A DNA stretch of 64,000 bases from Clostridium yunnanense (GTDB lineage: Bacteria > Bacillota > Clostridia > Clostridiales > Clostridiaceae): positions 1-64,000 of the forward strand of contig NZ_JAENHN010000002.1 of assembly GCF_016595795.1 (NCBI RefSeq), written 5' to 3'. The translations under genes were made by a program, and so were the position numbers. This document shows, piece by piece, positions 7,388-15,440 of the stretch. Every line of letters begins with the position of its first letter. Positions within the stretch are counted from its first letter, which is position 1. The notes beneath the pieces were generated by a model. It had not been told where the DNA came from and searched no databases. It worked only from the letters and a program-made list of their open reading frames with translations.

Positions 7388-7559
7388 CATTATCAAGCTG
7401 ATTTTCAAAGTATTCAAGAGTAAGTATACAAATTGTATCTGTATTTATCTTTAATGGCAAATGAAATTGTTTACCATGTTCTATTGAGCCCCATTCTACA
7501 GTTTACCTTCCTCTAAAAAGATGCTAAATTATAATAGTGTGTTTAAGGAGGTGTAGTAT

Positions 7560-7913
7560 ATGAAATTATTTAGAGAACTACTTATTATTCTAGTAATATT
7601 TTTTATAGGGGAGTTTATCTCAAAAACCTTTAACCTTCCTATCCCTGGTAATATAATCGGAATGCTTTTATTATTAGTTTTACTATTAACAAAAGTCATT
7701 AAACTTTCATACATAGAAACCATCTCTAACTTCTTTCTAGATCACTTGTCTTTTTTCTTCATTCCAGCTGGAGTAGGGTTACTAACTTCAATGGATGTTC
7801 TAAAAAGCTCTTGGGGAAGAATATTGATTGTTTGTATACTAAGTACAATAATTATGATAGCTGTTACAGGTTTCGTAATTCAGCTTGTGACAAAAATTAT
7901 GAAAACTAATTAA
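7560..7913 (+). CDS. lrgA: CidA/LrgA family holin-like membrane protein
   Basis: 117 residues with four hydrophobic segments and the family hallmarks LPIPGNIIGMLLL and FIPAGVGLL. CidA/LrgA proteins are small holin-like membrane proteins. They influence murein hydrolase activity, autolysis and export of overflow metabolites such as pyruvate. AAGGAGG lies 9 bases upstream. The next gene encodes its usual partner 11 bases downstream. Whether it is LrgA-like or CidA-like cannot be decided from sequence alone. Confidence 0.85.
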   Translation: MKLFRELLIILVIFFIGEFISKTFNLPIPGNIIGMLLLLVLLLTKVIKLSYIETISNFFLDHLSFFFIPAGVGLLTSMDVLKSSWGRILIVCILSTIIMIAVTGFVIQLVTKIMKTN

Positions 7914-7924
7914 GGAGTTTAGTT

Positions 7925-8638
7925 ATGAATATATTTACTAGTAATGCTCTATTTGGTATAGTTTTATCTCTTATAGCTTTTGAAATAGGTCTACTTTTAT
8001 ACAAACGAACAAAGTTCCCTTTATTCAATCCACTTTTAATAGCTATCGCATTAGTAATAGGATTTTTGCTGATTTTTAAGATTGATTTTAAAACCTATAA
8101 TCAAGGTGGACAATTTATAAATATGTTTTTAGGACCAGCTACAGTAATTTTGGCTGTACCACTTTACAAACAAATCAAGCTTCTAAAAGCTTATGGCCTT
8201 CCTATATTTATAGGTATATTCGTAGGAAGTGCTATTGGAATAGTCAGCATAATTTTATTATCTTATGCTTTCAAATTAGATCCAGTAATAATAAAATCCT
8301 TAGCCCCTAAGGCTGTCACAACTCCTATCGGTATGGAGATAAGCAATGAACTTCATGGCATTGTACCTATTACAGTAGTTGCCATTGTTATTACAGGCAT
8401 AATTGGTGCTATGATAGGCCCATTGATATGCAAAATCTTTGGAATAAAGCATAAGGTTGCAGTTGGTGTCTCCTTAGGTACTGCCTCTCACGCAGTTGGA
8501 ACCTCTAAAGCATTAGAAATTGGAGAAACCGAAGGTGCTATGAGTTCTCTTTCAATTGGCCTTGCAGGACTCATGACAGTTTTTCTTGCACCGTTCATAT
8601 ATAATATACTTAGTGGCATATTGCATTTTCATAAGTAA
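7925..8638 (+). CDS. lrgB: CidB/LrgB family membrane protein
   Basis: 237 residues with about seven membrane helices and the conserved stretches FLGPATVILAVPLYKQ, SLAPKAVTTPIGME and GTASHAVGTSKAL that define the LrgB/YohK family. It works with the LrgA-like protein encoded just upstream, probably as a pair in control of autolysis or metabolite export. AAGGAG precedes the ATG. No LytS/LytR-type regulator is adjacent. Confidence 0.85.
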   Translation: MNIFTSNALFGIVLSLIAFEIGLLLYKRTKFPLFNPLLIAIALVIGFLLIFKIDFKTYNQGGQFINMFLGPATVILAVPLYKQIKLLKAYGLPIFIGIFVGSAIGIVSIILLSYAFKLDPVIIKSLAPKAVTTPIGMEISNELHGIVPITVVAIVITGIIGAMIGPLICKIFGIKHKVAVGVSLGTASHAVGTSKALEIGETEGAMSSLSIGLAGLMTVFLAPFIYNILSGILHFHK

Positions 8639-8678
8639 TTAATTATATTCAACCTTTTTTCCTTTACTTAAGAATATT

Positions 8679-8880
8679 GTTGAAATTAATTGGTTATACA
8701 GGAGACGCTATATGAGCGAGTTATTAGAATTAAATGATTTTCTCAGATGGAATGGCGTTAATAAACTGTACTGTTCGAACGTAGTGAGTTTACAGTTTTA
8801 GCCATGAAATATGAGAAAATCATATTAATTCTTTGCGTAAGCTCATTAAAGCGTAGGATGATTAACGAATTAATTTCAAC
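8679..8880. repeat. Family 1 palindromic MITE-like repeat, full copy A
   Basis: A 202-bp element beginning GTTGAAATTAAT and ending ATTAATTTCAAC. The two halves are complementary over most of their length, so the whole element could fold into one long hairpin. At its tip is a small inner stem (AAACTGTA with TACAGTTT). A near-identical copy lies at 30603-30804 and an internally deleted copy at 12340-12397. It encodes no protein. Size, terminal inverted repeats and copy number suggest a non-autonomous transposable element. Confidence 0.75.
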
Positions 8881-8893
8881 ACAGCTTTAACAG

Positions 8894-8970
8894 CATAAAA
8901 AATATAAATCCTATGATATCTTCAAATCCTCTATATGAAATAGAGCCACTTTGAATTTATCATAGGATTT
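8894..8970 (-). terminator. Terminator of topB
   Basis: On the minus strand AAATCCTATGATA pairs with TATCATAGGATTT, with a smaller inner hairpin (CTCTATTTCATATAGAG), and a run of T follows. It lies directly after the topB stop. Confidence 0.7.
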
Positions 8971-8977
8971 ATTTACT

Positions 8978-10951
8978 TTATTTAGTTTCTGCTAAACCAT
9001 ATGTATTTTTAACGTCCATTAGTTTTTTATATATTAGATTTAAATTGCTTTGTTTCTTTACTCTAAATATATTGTTCTTTGTATAATCTTCTAGTTTACC
9101 CATAAAATTCGATGGTTCAATCTCTTTCTCATATACCATCTTCAATCCCTTTTCCCAGCTTGCAGTGAGGATTGGATTAAGTAAAGAAGGTATAGATGAG
9201 CTTATAACTTCATATATCATTTCACCCTTTATTGTTGGCGTAAGTATTTGAGTCTTAGAATTTACCATGAGATAATTTATATTTATGAGTTTCTTTATTA
9301 TCTCTGCTCTAGTGGCTGAAGTTCCTATACCAGAACCTTTTATCTGCTCTCTTAATTCATCATCCTCTATTAGTTTACCCGCATTCTCCATAGCAATTAT
9401 CATAGAACCTGACGTATATCGTTTTGGAGGACTTGTTTCTCCTTCTTTTATAGAAAACTCACCAATTTTAAGTTTACTGCCTTTTCTTAATTCATTAATC
9501 CACACAAAAGAATTTTCTTCTTCTTCCTTGTTATCACTTTTCAGTATTTCTAAGTATCCTTTTTCTATACAAACCTTAATACTCTTAAAAAACTTTTCCC
9601 CCAATATATCTGCTGTTATTGAAACCTTAGAATATTTTGCTGGAGGAAAAAATATGCTTAAAAATCTGGTAACTACTAGTTCGTATATCTCACGCTCAAG
9701 CTTGCCTAAAGTTCTTATAGCTCCTTCGCCTTCACCTGTTGGAATAATGGCATAGTGATCTGTTATCTTTGAATCATCTACATACTTACTTTTTGCAATG
9801 TCCTTAGTCCAATTGTTCTTCATTATCTTAACAGCATTTTCTGCAATACCAGGATTATAAGCAAATTTAGTAAGCTTACTTATTGTCTTTGATATTTCTT
9901 TAGCTACTGCTGTTGATATAACTCTTGCATCAGTTCTCGGGTATGTAAGCATCTTCTTTTCATATAATTTTTGAACTACTCCTAAAGTTTCATCTGGACT
10001 TATCTTAAATTTTTTCGTACACTCGTTTTGTAGTTCTGCTAAGTTAAATAGTAGTGGTGCATATTTAGTTTCTTTAGTTTTTTTAACTTCATCAATCAAA
10101 GCTAAGTCTGCTGGTTTTAGCATCTCCACAAGTTCTTCTGCAGTTTTTCTAGTCTTGAATCCACTATCATTATACAAAAGTGGTGATTCATAATACTTGG
10201 AACCTTCAACAGTTTTCCACTCAGCATCAAAACTTTTTTCTTCTTTCGCAAGATCTACGCTGACTTTGTAAAAACTGGTTTTAGTAAAGTTTCTTATTTC
10301 TCTCTCTCGATTTACTACTATACCTAATACACAGCTCATTACTCTTCCTACTGCTATGACTACCTTTTCCTCTGACAAAACTTCTGAAACCTTTCTACCA
10401 TAAACCAAAGTAAGCAATCTTGAAAAATTTATTCCTAAAAGAAAATCTTCCTTTGCTCTAAGATATGCCGAAGCAGCTAGTGAATCATATTCTTCAAGGG
10501 GCTTTGCCTCTTTAATTCCTCTTCTTATCTCTTCTTCAGTTTGTGAATCTATCCATACTCTTTTTTTTGTTTTACTAGGTGCACCAGCCATTTGATCAAC
10601 CAATCTATATATATATTCCCCTTCTCTTCCTGAGTCAGTACATACATAAACTACATCAACATCATCTCTGTTTAAAAGTGAAGATACTGTATCAAATTGC
10701 TTTTTTACATTTGGTATGACATCATACTTATATTCCTTTGGTAAAAAAGGTAGCTCTCCTAGATTCCATCTTTTAAATCTAATATCATATGCTTCTGGAT
10801 AACACATTGTAACCATATGTCCAACACACCAGGTAAAAATAGAATCCTGGCCTTCTACGTATCCATCACCTTTTCTTCCATTAACCTTTAGTAATTTTAT
10901 AAATTCCATTGCCACAGATGGTTTTTCTGTAACGAATAAAGCTTTTCCCAT
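8978..10951 (-). CDS. topB: DNA topoisomerase III (type IA)
   Basis: About 657 residues. It relaxes negatively supercoiled DNA and resolves replication or recombination intermediates. The TOPRIM start MGKALFVTEKPSVA, a DSGREGEYIYR motif (about residue 104) and the active-site region LTYPRTDAR (Tyr near residue 336) are all visible, with a C-terminal GTSATRAEII motif. Start: the ATG at 10951 has AAAGGA 8 bases upstream and gives the family's usual N-terminus; the in-frame TTG two codons earlier is less likely. It is transcribed alone. In clostridia extra TopB copies often travel with mobile elements, but nothing mobile is next to this one. Confidence 0.92.
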   Translation of the reverse strand: MGKALFVTEKPSVAMEFIKLLKVNGRKGDGYVEGQDSIFTWCVGHMVTMCYPEAYDIRFKRWNLGELPFLPKEYKYDVIPNVKKQFDTVSSLLNRDDVDVVYVCTDSGREGEYIYRLVDQMAGAPSKTKKRVWIDSQTEEEIRRGIKEAKPLEEYDSLAASAYLRAKEDFLLGINFSRLLTLVYGRKVSEVLSEEKVVIAVGRVMSCVLGIVVNREREIRNFTKTSFYKVSVDLAKEEKSFDAEWKTVEGSKYYESPLLYNDSGFKTRKTAEELVEMLKPADLALIDEVKKTKETKYAPLLFNLAELQNECTKKFKISPDETLGVVQKLYEKKMLTYPRTDARVISTAVAKEISKTISKLTKFAYNPGIAENAVKIMKNNWTKDIAKSKYVDDSKITDHYAIIPTGEGEGAIRTLGKLEREIYELVVTRFLSIFFPPAKYSKVSITADILGEKFFKSIKVCIEKGYLEILKSDNKEEEENSFVWINELRKGSKLKIGEFSIKEGETSPPKRYTSGSMIIAMENAGKLIEDDELREQIKGSGIGTSATRAEIIKKLININYLMVNSKTQILTPTIKGEMIYEVISSSIPSLLNPILTASWEKGLKMVYEKEIEPSNFMGKLEDYTKNNIFRVKKQSNLNLIYKKLMDVKNTYGLAETK

Positions 10952-11060
10952 AATCAAAATCCTTTCTAAGAAAACAACCTATGTTTTTTTAGGAAGTTCA
11001 ATGTTCTACTAAGTTTTTTATATAGATATATAATTGTTAATTTTAAAATTATAGCTTCTT

Positions 11061-11103
11061 AAAAAACAAAAAATATAGCCTCCCACTTAAGAGAAGCTAT
11101 ATT
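11061..11103 (-). terminator. Terminator of the amidohydrolase gene
   Basis: Minus-strand stem AATATAGC...GCTATATT with an inner mismatched segment, followed by a T-rich run (TTTTTTGTTTTTT). Confidence 0.75.
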
Positions 11104-11136
11104 AATTATATACTATTTTAACGATAAATTAAACCA

Positions 11137-12291
11137 TTATTCATATTTACTAAAAACAACCTTACCATCAACTATTGTATATAGAGTTGTTGTAGCAACT
11201 TCGAAAGGACTTCCGTCTAATATAACTATATCAGCATCTTTACCAGGTTCTAAGCTACCTACTCTATCCGCTATGCCTGCTATTTCTGCTGCATTTATAG
11301 TAATTGTACTTAAAGCTTCCTCGAAGGTTAACCCTGCTTTCATAGCAAAGGCTGCACAAAGAGGTAAATGTTCTATTTGTATAACTGGATGGTCAGTTAT
11401 AATAGCTACCTTTACACCTGCTTTTGTAAGCTCTGCAGGTGTCTTAAAACTTTTGTTTGTCAATTCTATCTTTGTACTAAAAGTCATAGTTGGACCAACC
11501 AATGCGGAAACCCCTGAGTTTTTAATTTGATCTACAATCAAATGCCCTTCTGTACAATGATCCAAAGTTATGGGAACATTAAATTCTTTAGCAATTCTTA
11601 GAGCAGTCAGTATATCATCAGCTCTGTGAGCATGGGCCTTAAGAGGAATCTTGCCTTCTATTACAGGCACTAACGACTCATATTTTAAATTTATTTCAAA
11701 AAAGTCTCCTTTTTCTTCAGCCTTTTTCTTCTTTCCAATATAGTTTTTGGTTTCAGTAAGAGTCTGTCTAAGTAAAGCAGCTGTAGCCATCCTTGTCATC
11801 GGTGCTTTTCCTTTTGAATTATATACTCTTTTAGGATTCTCACCAAAAGCAATCTTCATCGCTACAGGTTCTTTAATTATCATCTCATCAATACAATTGC
11901 CATGAGTTTTCATAGCCAAAAACTGTCCACCTATTACGTTAGCGCTTCCTGGTCCAGTAAGAACAGAAGTTACTCCAGCTTTAACTGCTTTTCTAAAAGC
12001 TCCATCTACTGGATTTACACCGTCTAGAGCTCTTAGATGAGGAGTTATCGGATCAGTCATTTCGTTGATATCACGACCTTCGAAACCCATATTTTCCTCT
12101 TCTCCTCCAATATGTGTATGTGCATCAATCATACCTGGGATTACATAACCACCTTTAGCATCAATCACTTCTTCTTCTAAAGCATCTATATTTTCCCCAA
12201 CCTCTACTATTTTCCCATCCTTTATAAGGATGCTTCCACATTCTAAAGCTTGTCCAGCCATAGTGAAAATCTTACCATTCTTTATTAACAT
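11137..12291 (-). CDS. Metal-dependent amidohydrolase
   Basis: 384 residues of the amidohydrolase superfamily (TIM-barrel metal hydrolases). The metal-binding HxH is in PGMIDAHTHIG (about residue 60). Further histidines are in KAHAHRADD and LDHCTEGH, and a final catalytic Asp region in AIITDHPV. A C-terminal beta-sandwich segment SLEPGKDADIVILDG is typical of imidazolonepropionase-like and dihydroorotase-like members. The substrate is not predictable; members cleave amides, cyclic ureas or dipeptides. AAGGAG precedes the ATG. No catabolic partners are adjacent. Confidence 0.8.
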   Translation of the reverse strand: MLIKNGKIFTMAGQALECGSILIKDGKIVEVGENIDALEEEVIDAKGGYVIPGMIDAHTHIGGEEENMGFEGRDINEMTDPITPHLRALDGVNPVDGAFRKAVKAGVTSVLTGPGSANVIGGQFLAMKTHGNCIDEMIIKEPVAMKIAFGENPKRVYNSKGKAPMTRMATAALLRQTLTETKNYIGKKKKAEEKGDFFEINLKYESLVPVIEGKIPLKAHAHRADDILTALRIAKEFNVPITLDHCTEGHLIVDQIKNSGVSALVGPTMTFSTKIELTNKSFKTPAELTKAGVKVAIITDHPVIQIEHLPLCAAFAMKAGLTFEEALSTITINAAEIAGIADRVGSLEPGKDADIVILDGSPFEVATTTLYTIVDGKVVFSKYE

Positions 12292-12339
12292 CTTACCAAC
12301 TCCTTATATAATTTTATTTAAGTGCTATTAAATTACCAT

Positions 12340-12397
12340 GTTGAAATTAAATGGTTATTCATCCAATGCTTTAATGAGCTTATCAATTAATTTCAAC
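12340..12397. repeat. Family 1 repeat, internally deleted copy
   Basis: A 58-bp palindrome with the same ends as the 202-bp copies (GTTGAAATTAA...TTAATTTCAAC). It keeps GGTTATTCATCC and GCTTTAATGAGCTTA, which are the terminal parts of the long copies, and has lost the middle. It lies in the 5' region of the amidohydrolase gene. Confidence 0.7.
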
Positions 12398-12527
12398 AAC
12401 ATTCTTAAACATAACCTTAATTTATAATACGCGTAATCTTTATAGAAATTTATGGAAACCACATATTATTATTTTATCATACATTAAAAATAATTAAACG
12501 TTAAAATAATTAATTTATTTTGAACAG

Positions 12528-12553
12528 TAAAAAGAGGAGCATTTGCTCCTCTT
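12528..12553 (-). terminator. Terminator of the peptide-binding lipoprotein gene
   Basis: Minus-strand stem GAGGAGC (12551-12545) with GCTCCTC (12540-12534) and a short loop, followed by T residues. Confidence 0.85.
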
Positions 12554-12559
12554 CACTTA

Positions 12560-14287
12560 TTATTTAGCAGTTGGATCTACTAACTCTGCTTTGTAAGCGT
12601 CATAAGTCCAATCTCTAAATGCTGATATTTCCATTCCTTTAACTCTTGAGCTTACACCCCAAACTTGTTTAGGATTAACTATGAAAAGATAAGGAACTTC
12701 ATCATTTATAAGCTTAGTCCACTCTTGATAAGCAGCCTTTCTTTCGTCTTGCTTTGTAGTACCTAATCCTTTAGCTATTAACTCCTCTGATTTATCTGGA
12801 TGCCATCCAACTGAGTTATATCCACCTAAAGTATCTTGTGACTTAGCAAAAATTCCTGATGGATCTGGATCTACTGAAAGAGACCATCCCATTGCATACA
12901 TCTGGAAGTCCTGTTTGTCATAAACCTTTTCTGATACTGTATTAAAGTCTAACATATCAGTTATAACATTTATTCCAAGCTTCTTCCAATCCTCTTTAAC
13001 TATAGGAATAAGTGATTCCATCATCTTATTATCAGATGTAGCTAGCCAATGTATTTCAAATGGCTTTCCATCTTTTTCTCTTATCTTTGTACTATCATTC
13101 ATCTTCCAACCAGCTTCGTCTAATAATTTATTAGCCTTGTCTACATCATACTTGTATTCATTTAAGCCTGTTGGATCTACCCATGAAGTTGGTGCATTAT
13201 GAGTATTTGCAACAGTACCATATCCTTGATAGTAAGATTGAACGAATTCATCTCTTCTTAAACCATACATAAGAGCTTGACGAACCTTTTTATCTGAGAA
13301 CATAGGTAATCTTGTATTTAACCCTATATAGTTGTAGTTGTTAGCTGTGAATATTTGTTGATCTAAGAAGCCCGCTGATTGAACCATCTTTACAGTATTA
13401 GCGTTAGCTGTAATTCTGTTTACATCAACTTGACCTGCAGATAATTCTTGAACATTTGTCTTGTCGTTAGTAACCTTGTAGATAATCTTAGCTATCTTAG
13501 GTGCACCTTTATAGAACTTGTCATTCTTTTCAAGAGTAACAGATTCACCTTGCTTGAACTCTACAAACTTAAACTCTCCTGCTCCAACAGGCTTTAAGAA
13601 GCTATCTTTAATTTTTTGCATATTACCTTTTTCAAAGTTGTAAACAGCCTTTGGTAGTATGCCATATGCAAAATCATATATTCCAGGTCCTTTAACTTGT
13701 GTTAAAGTGAAGGATACTGTCTTTTTATCTATAACCTTTATACCCGATACCGAAGTTGCTGTTCCCTCTTTATACTCTTTATACCCTTGAAGCTTTTCAA
13801 CCGCATCAACTCTTGGACCATCATACTTTGGATCACAGAATGCAGTATAAGTGAAAGCAACATCATCAGCTGTAACTTCAGTTCCATCTGAAAACTTAGC
13901 ACCATCTACTAAAGTAAATGTATATGTTTTTCCATCATTAGAAATATCCCACTTTGAAGCTAGTGCAGGTATTGGATTACCTTCAGCATCATTTGTTATT
14001 AATCCTTCAAATATCAAATCTGTTATATAACCATCATAAACAGAATCTGAATATAGTGGGTTAAACTTACCTTTTGGCGCATCACCACCAACTATAAGCG
14101 TGTCCTTTCTGTCTTTAGCAACCTGTGGAAGCTTACTTACCTCTGTAGCCTTCTTTACCTCATTTGCCTTAACAGTTTTAGCAGCATCATTAGATTTCTT
14201 AGTATCATCTTTCTTTGTACCACACCCAGTTAGAACCACTGCTCCAGCTAAGATTGTACTTAATAAAGCTATCGACTTTCTCTTCAT
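12560..14287 (-). CDS. Oligopeptide ABC transporter substrate-binding lipoprotein (SBP family 5)
   Basis: 575 residues, the usual OppA/DppA length. A lipoprotein signal peptide ends with lipobox LTGC (Cys22), so the protein is tethered outside the membrane. Family 5 features are ISNDGKTYTFTLVDGAKFSDGTEV (abridged here; about residues 112-135), TANNYNYIGLNTR and FSDKKVRQALMYG. It binds peptides or nickel-type ligands for an importer. No permease or ATPase gene is adjacent, so it is an orphan that must use a system encoded elsewhere. A stable hairpin in its 5' leader may control translation. Confidence 0.88.
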   Translation of the reverse strand: MKRKSIALLSTILAGAVVLTGCGTKKDDTKKSNDAAKTVKANEVKKATEVSKLPQVAKDRKDTLIVGGDAPKGKFNPLYSDSVYDGYITDLIFEGLITNDAEGNPIPALASKWDISNDGKTYTFTLVDGAKFSDGTEVTADDVAFTYTAFCDPKYDGPRVDAVEKLQGYKEYKEGTATSVSGIKVIDKKTVSFTLTQVKGPGIYDFAYGILPKAVYNFEKGNMQKIKDSFLKPVGAGEFKFVEFKQGESVTLEKNDKFYKGAPKIAKIIYKVTNDKTNVQELSAGQVDVNRITANANTVKMVQSAGFLDQQIFTANNYNYIGLNTRLPMFSDKKVRQALMYGLRRDEFVQSYYQGYGTVANTHNAPTSWVDPTGLNEYKYDVDKANKLLDEAGWKMNDSTKIREKDGKPFEIHWLATSDNKMMESLIPIVKEDWKKLGINVITDMLDFNTVSEKVYDKQDFQMYAMGWSLSVDPDPSGIFAKSQDTLGGYNSVGWHPDKSEELIAKGLGTTKQDERKAAYQEWTKLINDEVPYLFIVNPKQVWGVSSRVKGMEISAFRDWTYDAYKAELVDPTAK

Positions 14288-14294
14288 TAAATTC

Positions 14295-14327
14295 CTATTC
14301 TAGTATACATTCTGCGTACTAGAATAG
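14295..14327 (-). promoter_or_regulatory. Perfect inverted repeat in the leader of the peptide-binding gene
   Basis: CTATTCTAGTA and TACTAGAATAG are perfect 11-bp arms around an 11-base loop, 8 bases before the ATG on the minus strand. The end of the stem overlaps the AGGA ribosome site. It could be a translational hairpin or a dyad operator. A second smaller dyad (AATCTG-TTTT-CAGATT) lies further upstream near 14357-14372. The remaining upstream DNA to 14618 is AT-rich and shows nothing else. Confidence 0.5.
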
Positions 14328-14618
14328 ATTCACCCCCTTTTACTTTATATATATAATCTGAAAACAGATTTTTACTACATTAATGGTTGTACTAATAATA
14401 TGTTCAAACATTATTAATCAAATATTTAAATTATTTAGAAAGTATTAACAATTTTTAATTCATATATAATATATACCATATCTTCTCAAATAAAACAACT
14501 ATCTTTATAGAAACTTTTACTATTTTTTTATTTTTTTGCTTTTTTTATAGTAGATTTAATATATGAAAGCGGTAATTTGTTATCGAATTATTATTTTTCT
14601 CATATGTTTATTATCTTT

Positions 14619-15116
14619 TCACATCTCATTCATGATCCATACAAACAAATTTAATATACTTGCATATAGACTCCACAGTATGTAAGGTAACATAAGAAAA
14701 CCTGCAACTCTATCTACCTTAAAAAACTTTATACTTGTAATAAATATAAAGATCAATAATACTACTAATTCAATAAAAGCTACTCCATATAATTGTAGTT
14801 TAAAAAATATTATTGGCCATAAAAAATTTAGTATTAACTGAATCGAATAATAAACCAATGCATTTTTTGTATTCTTTCCTTGCTTATTTAGTTCGTATAT
14901 TCTATAGGCAGCAATCCCTATAAGAATATAGAGTATAGACCATACTATTGGAAACACCCAGCCTGGTGGTGCAAACAGTGGTTTATTAAGATTTACATAC
15001 TGTTTGTCCGCATTATTAGTAATAAAACCTATTATTAAGCCTCCACCTAATGTAATTAAAATACTTATTAAGAGATCTCCGATATTAAATTTATTATTTA
15101 CTTTAAAAAAACTCAT
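14619..15116 (-). CDS. tspO: TspO/MBR family tryptophan-rich sensory protein
   Basis: 165 residues with five membrane helices. Family signatures are PLFAPPGWVFPIVWSILYI (about residues 45-63), LILNFLWPIIFF and LPYILWSLYASILN. TspO proteins bind porphyrins and related ligands in the membrane and are linked to stress or photooxidative responses; the role in a strict anaerobe is unclear. The N-terminus before the first helix is slightly extended. The gene is monocistronic by spacing. Confidence 0.88.
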   Translation of the reverse strand: MSFFKVNNKFNIGDLLISILITLGGGLIIGFITNNADKQYVNLNKPLFAPPGWVFPIVWSILYILIGIAAYRIYELNKQGKNTKNALVYYSIQLILNFLWPIIFFKLQLYGVAFIELVVLLIFIFITSIKFFKVDRVAGFLMLPYILWSLYASILNLFVWIMNEM

Positions 15117-15223
15117 TGCATCCCCCTTTTTTCGCTTTTTTTATAATATGAAAGTTATCACCAAACTATTCCATAAACTTATATTCTAGTTTTTATGAAT
15201 AAAAGACTATTACTTAAATCCCA

Positions 15224-15262
15224 AAAATTGAAGACCTCCTCTAATTTACTAGAGGAGGCCTC
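15224..15262 (-). terminator. Terminator downstream of the histidine kinase pair
   Basis: GACCTCCTCTA and TAGAGGAGGCCTC form a very stable stem. On the minus strand it is followed by T residues, which fits the end of the two-kinase transcript reading through the repeat at 15294-15398. Confidence 0.7.
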
Positions 15263-15293
15263 AAATATAGGTGTTATTAAATGGTACATCCAT

Positions 15294-15398
15294 ATAAAGA
15301 TGAAACACTTCAATCCGAAATCTATTTTCAAAACTCCTCTGGGTTCTGAGAGGAGAATTTGAAAATGTAAATTCAATTATGAAGTGGTTCATCTATAT
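15294..15398. repeat. Family 2 palindromic repeat, copy A
   Basis: About 105 bp with ends AAAGATGAAACACTTCA and GAAGTGGTTCATCT. It has a GC-richer core stem (CTCCTCT...AGAGGAG) and complementary halves throughout. The same element occurs at 29226-29330 and three times in tandem at 60463-60760, with a shortened form at 34934-34989. A spurious short open frame runs through it. Confidence 0.75.
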
Positions 15399-15440
15399 GA
15401 ATTTTAAAATCATGTGAAAAGTTTGTGATATTTAAAGCTA

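Noticed and set aside
9285-9755. Plus-strand frame within topB
   Set aside because: Antisense shadow of a highly conserved topoisomerase gene.
15179-15376. Minus-strand frame through the family 2 repeat
   Set aside because: It covers a palindromic repeat and a terminator, has no ribosome site and no protein-like composition.
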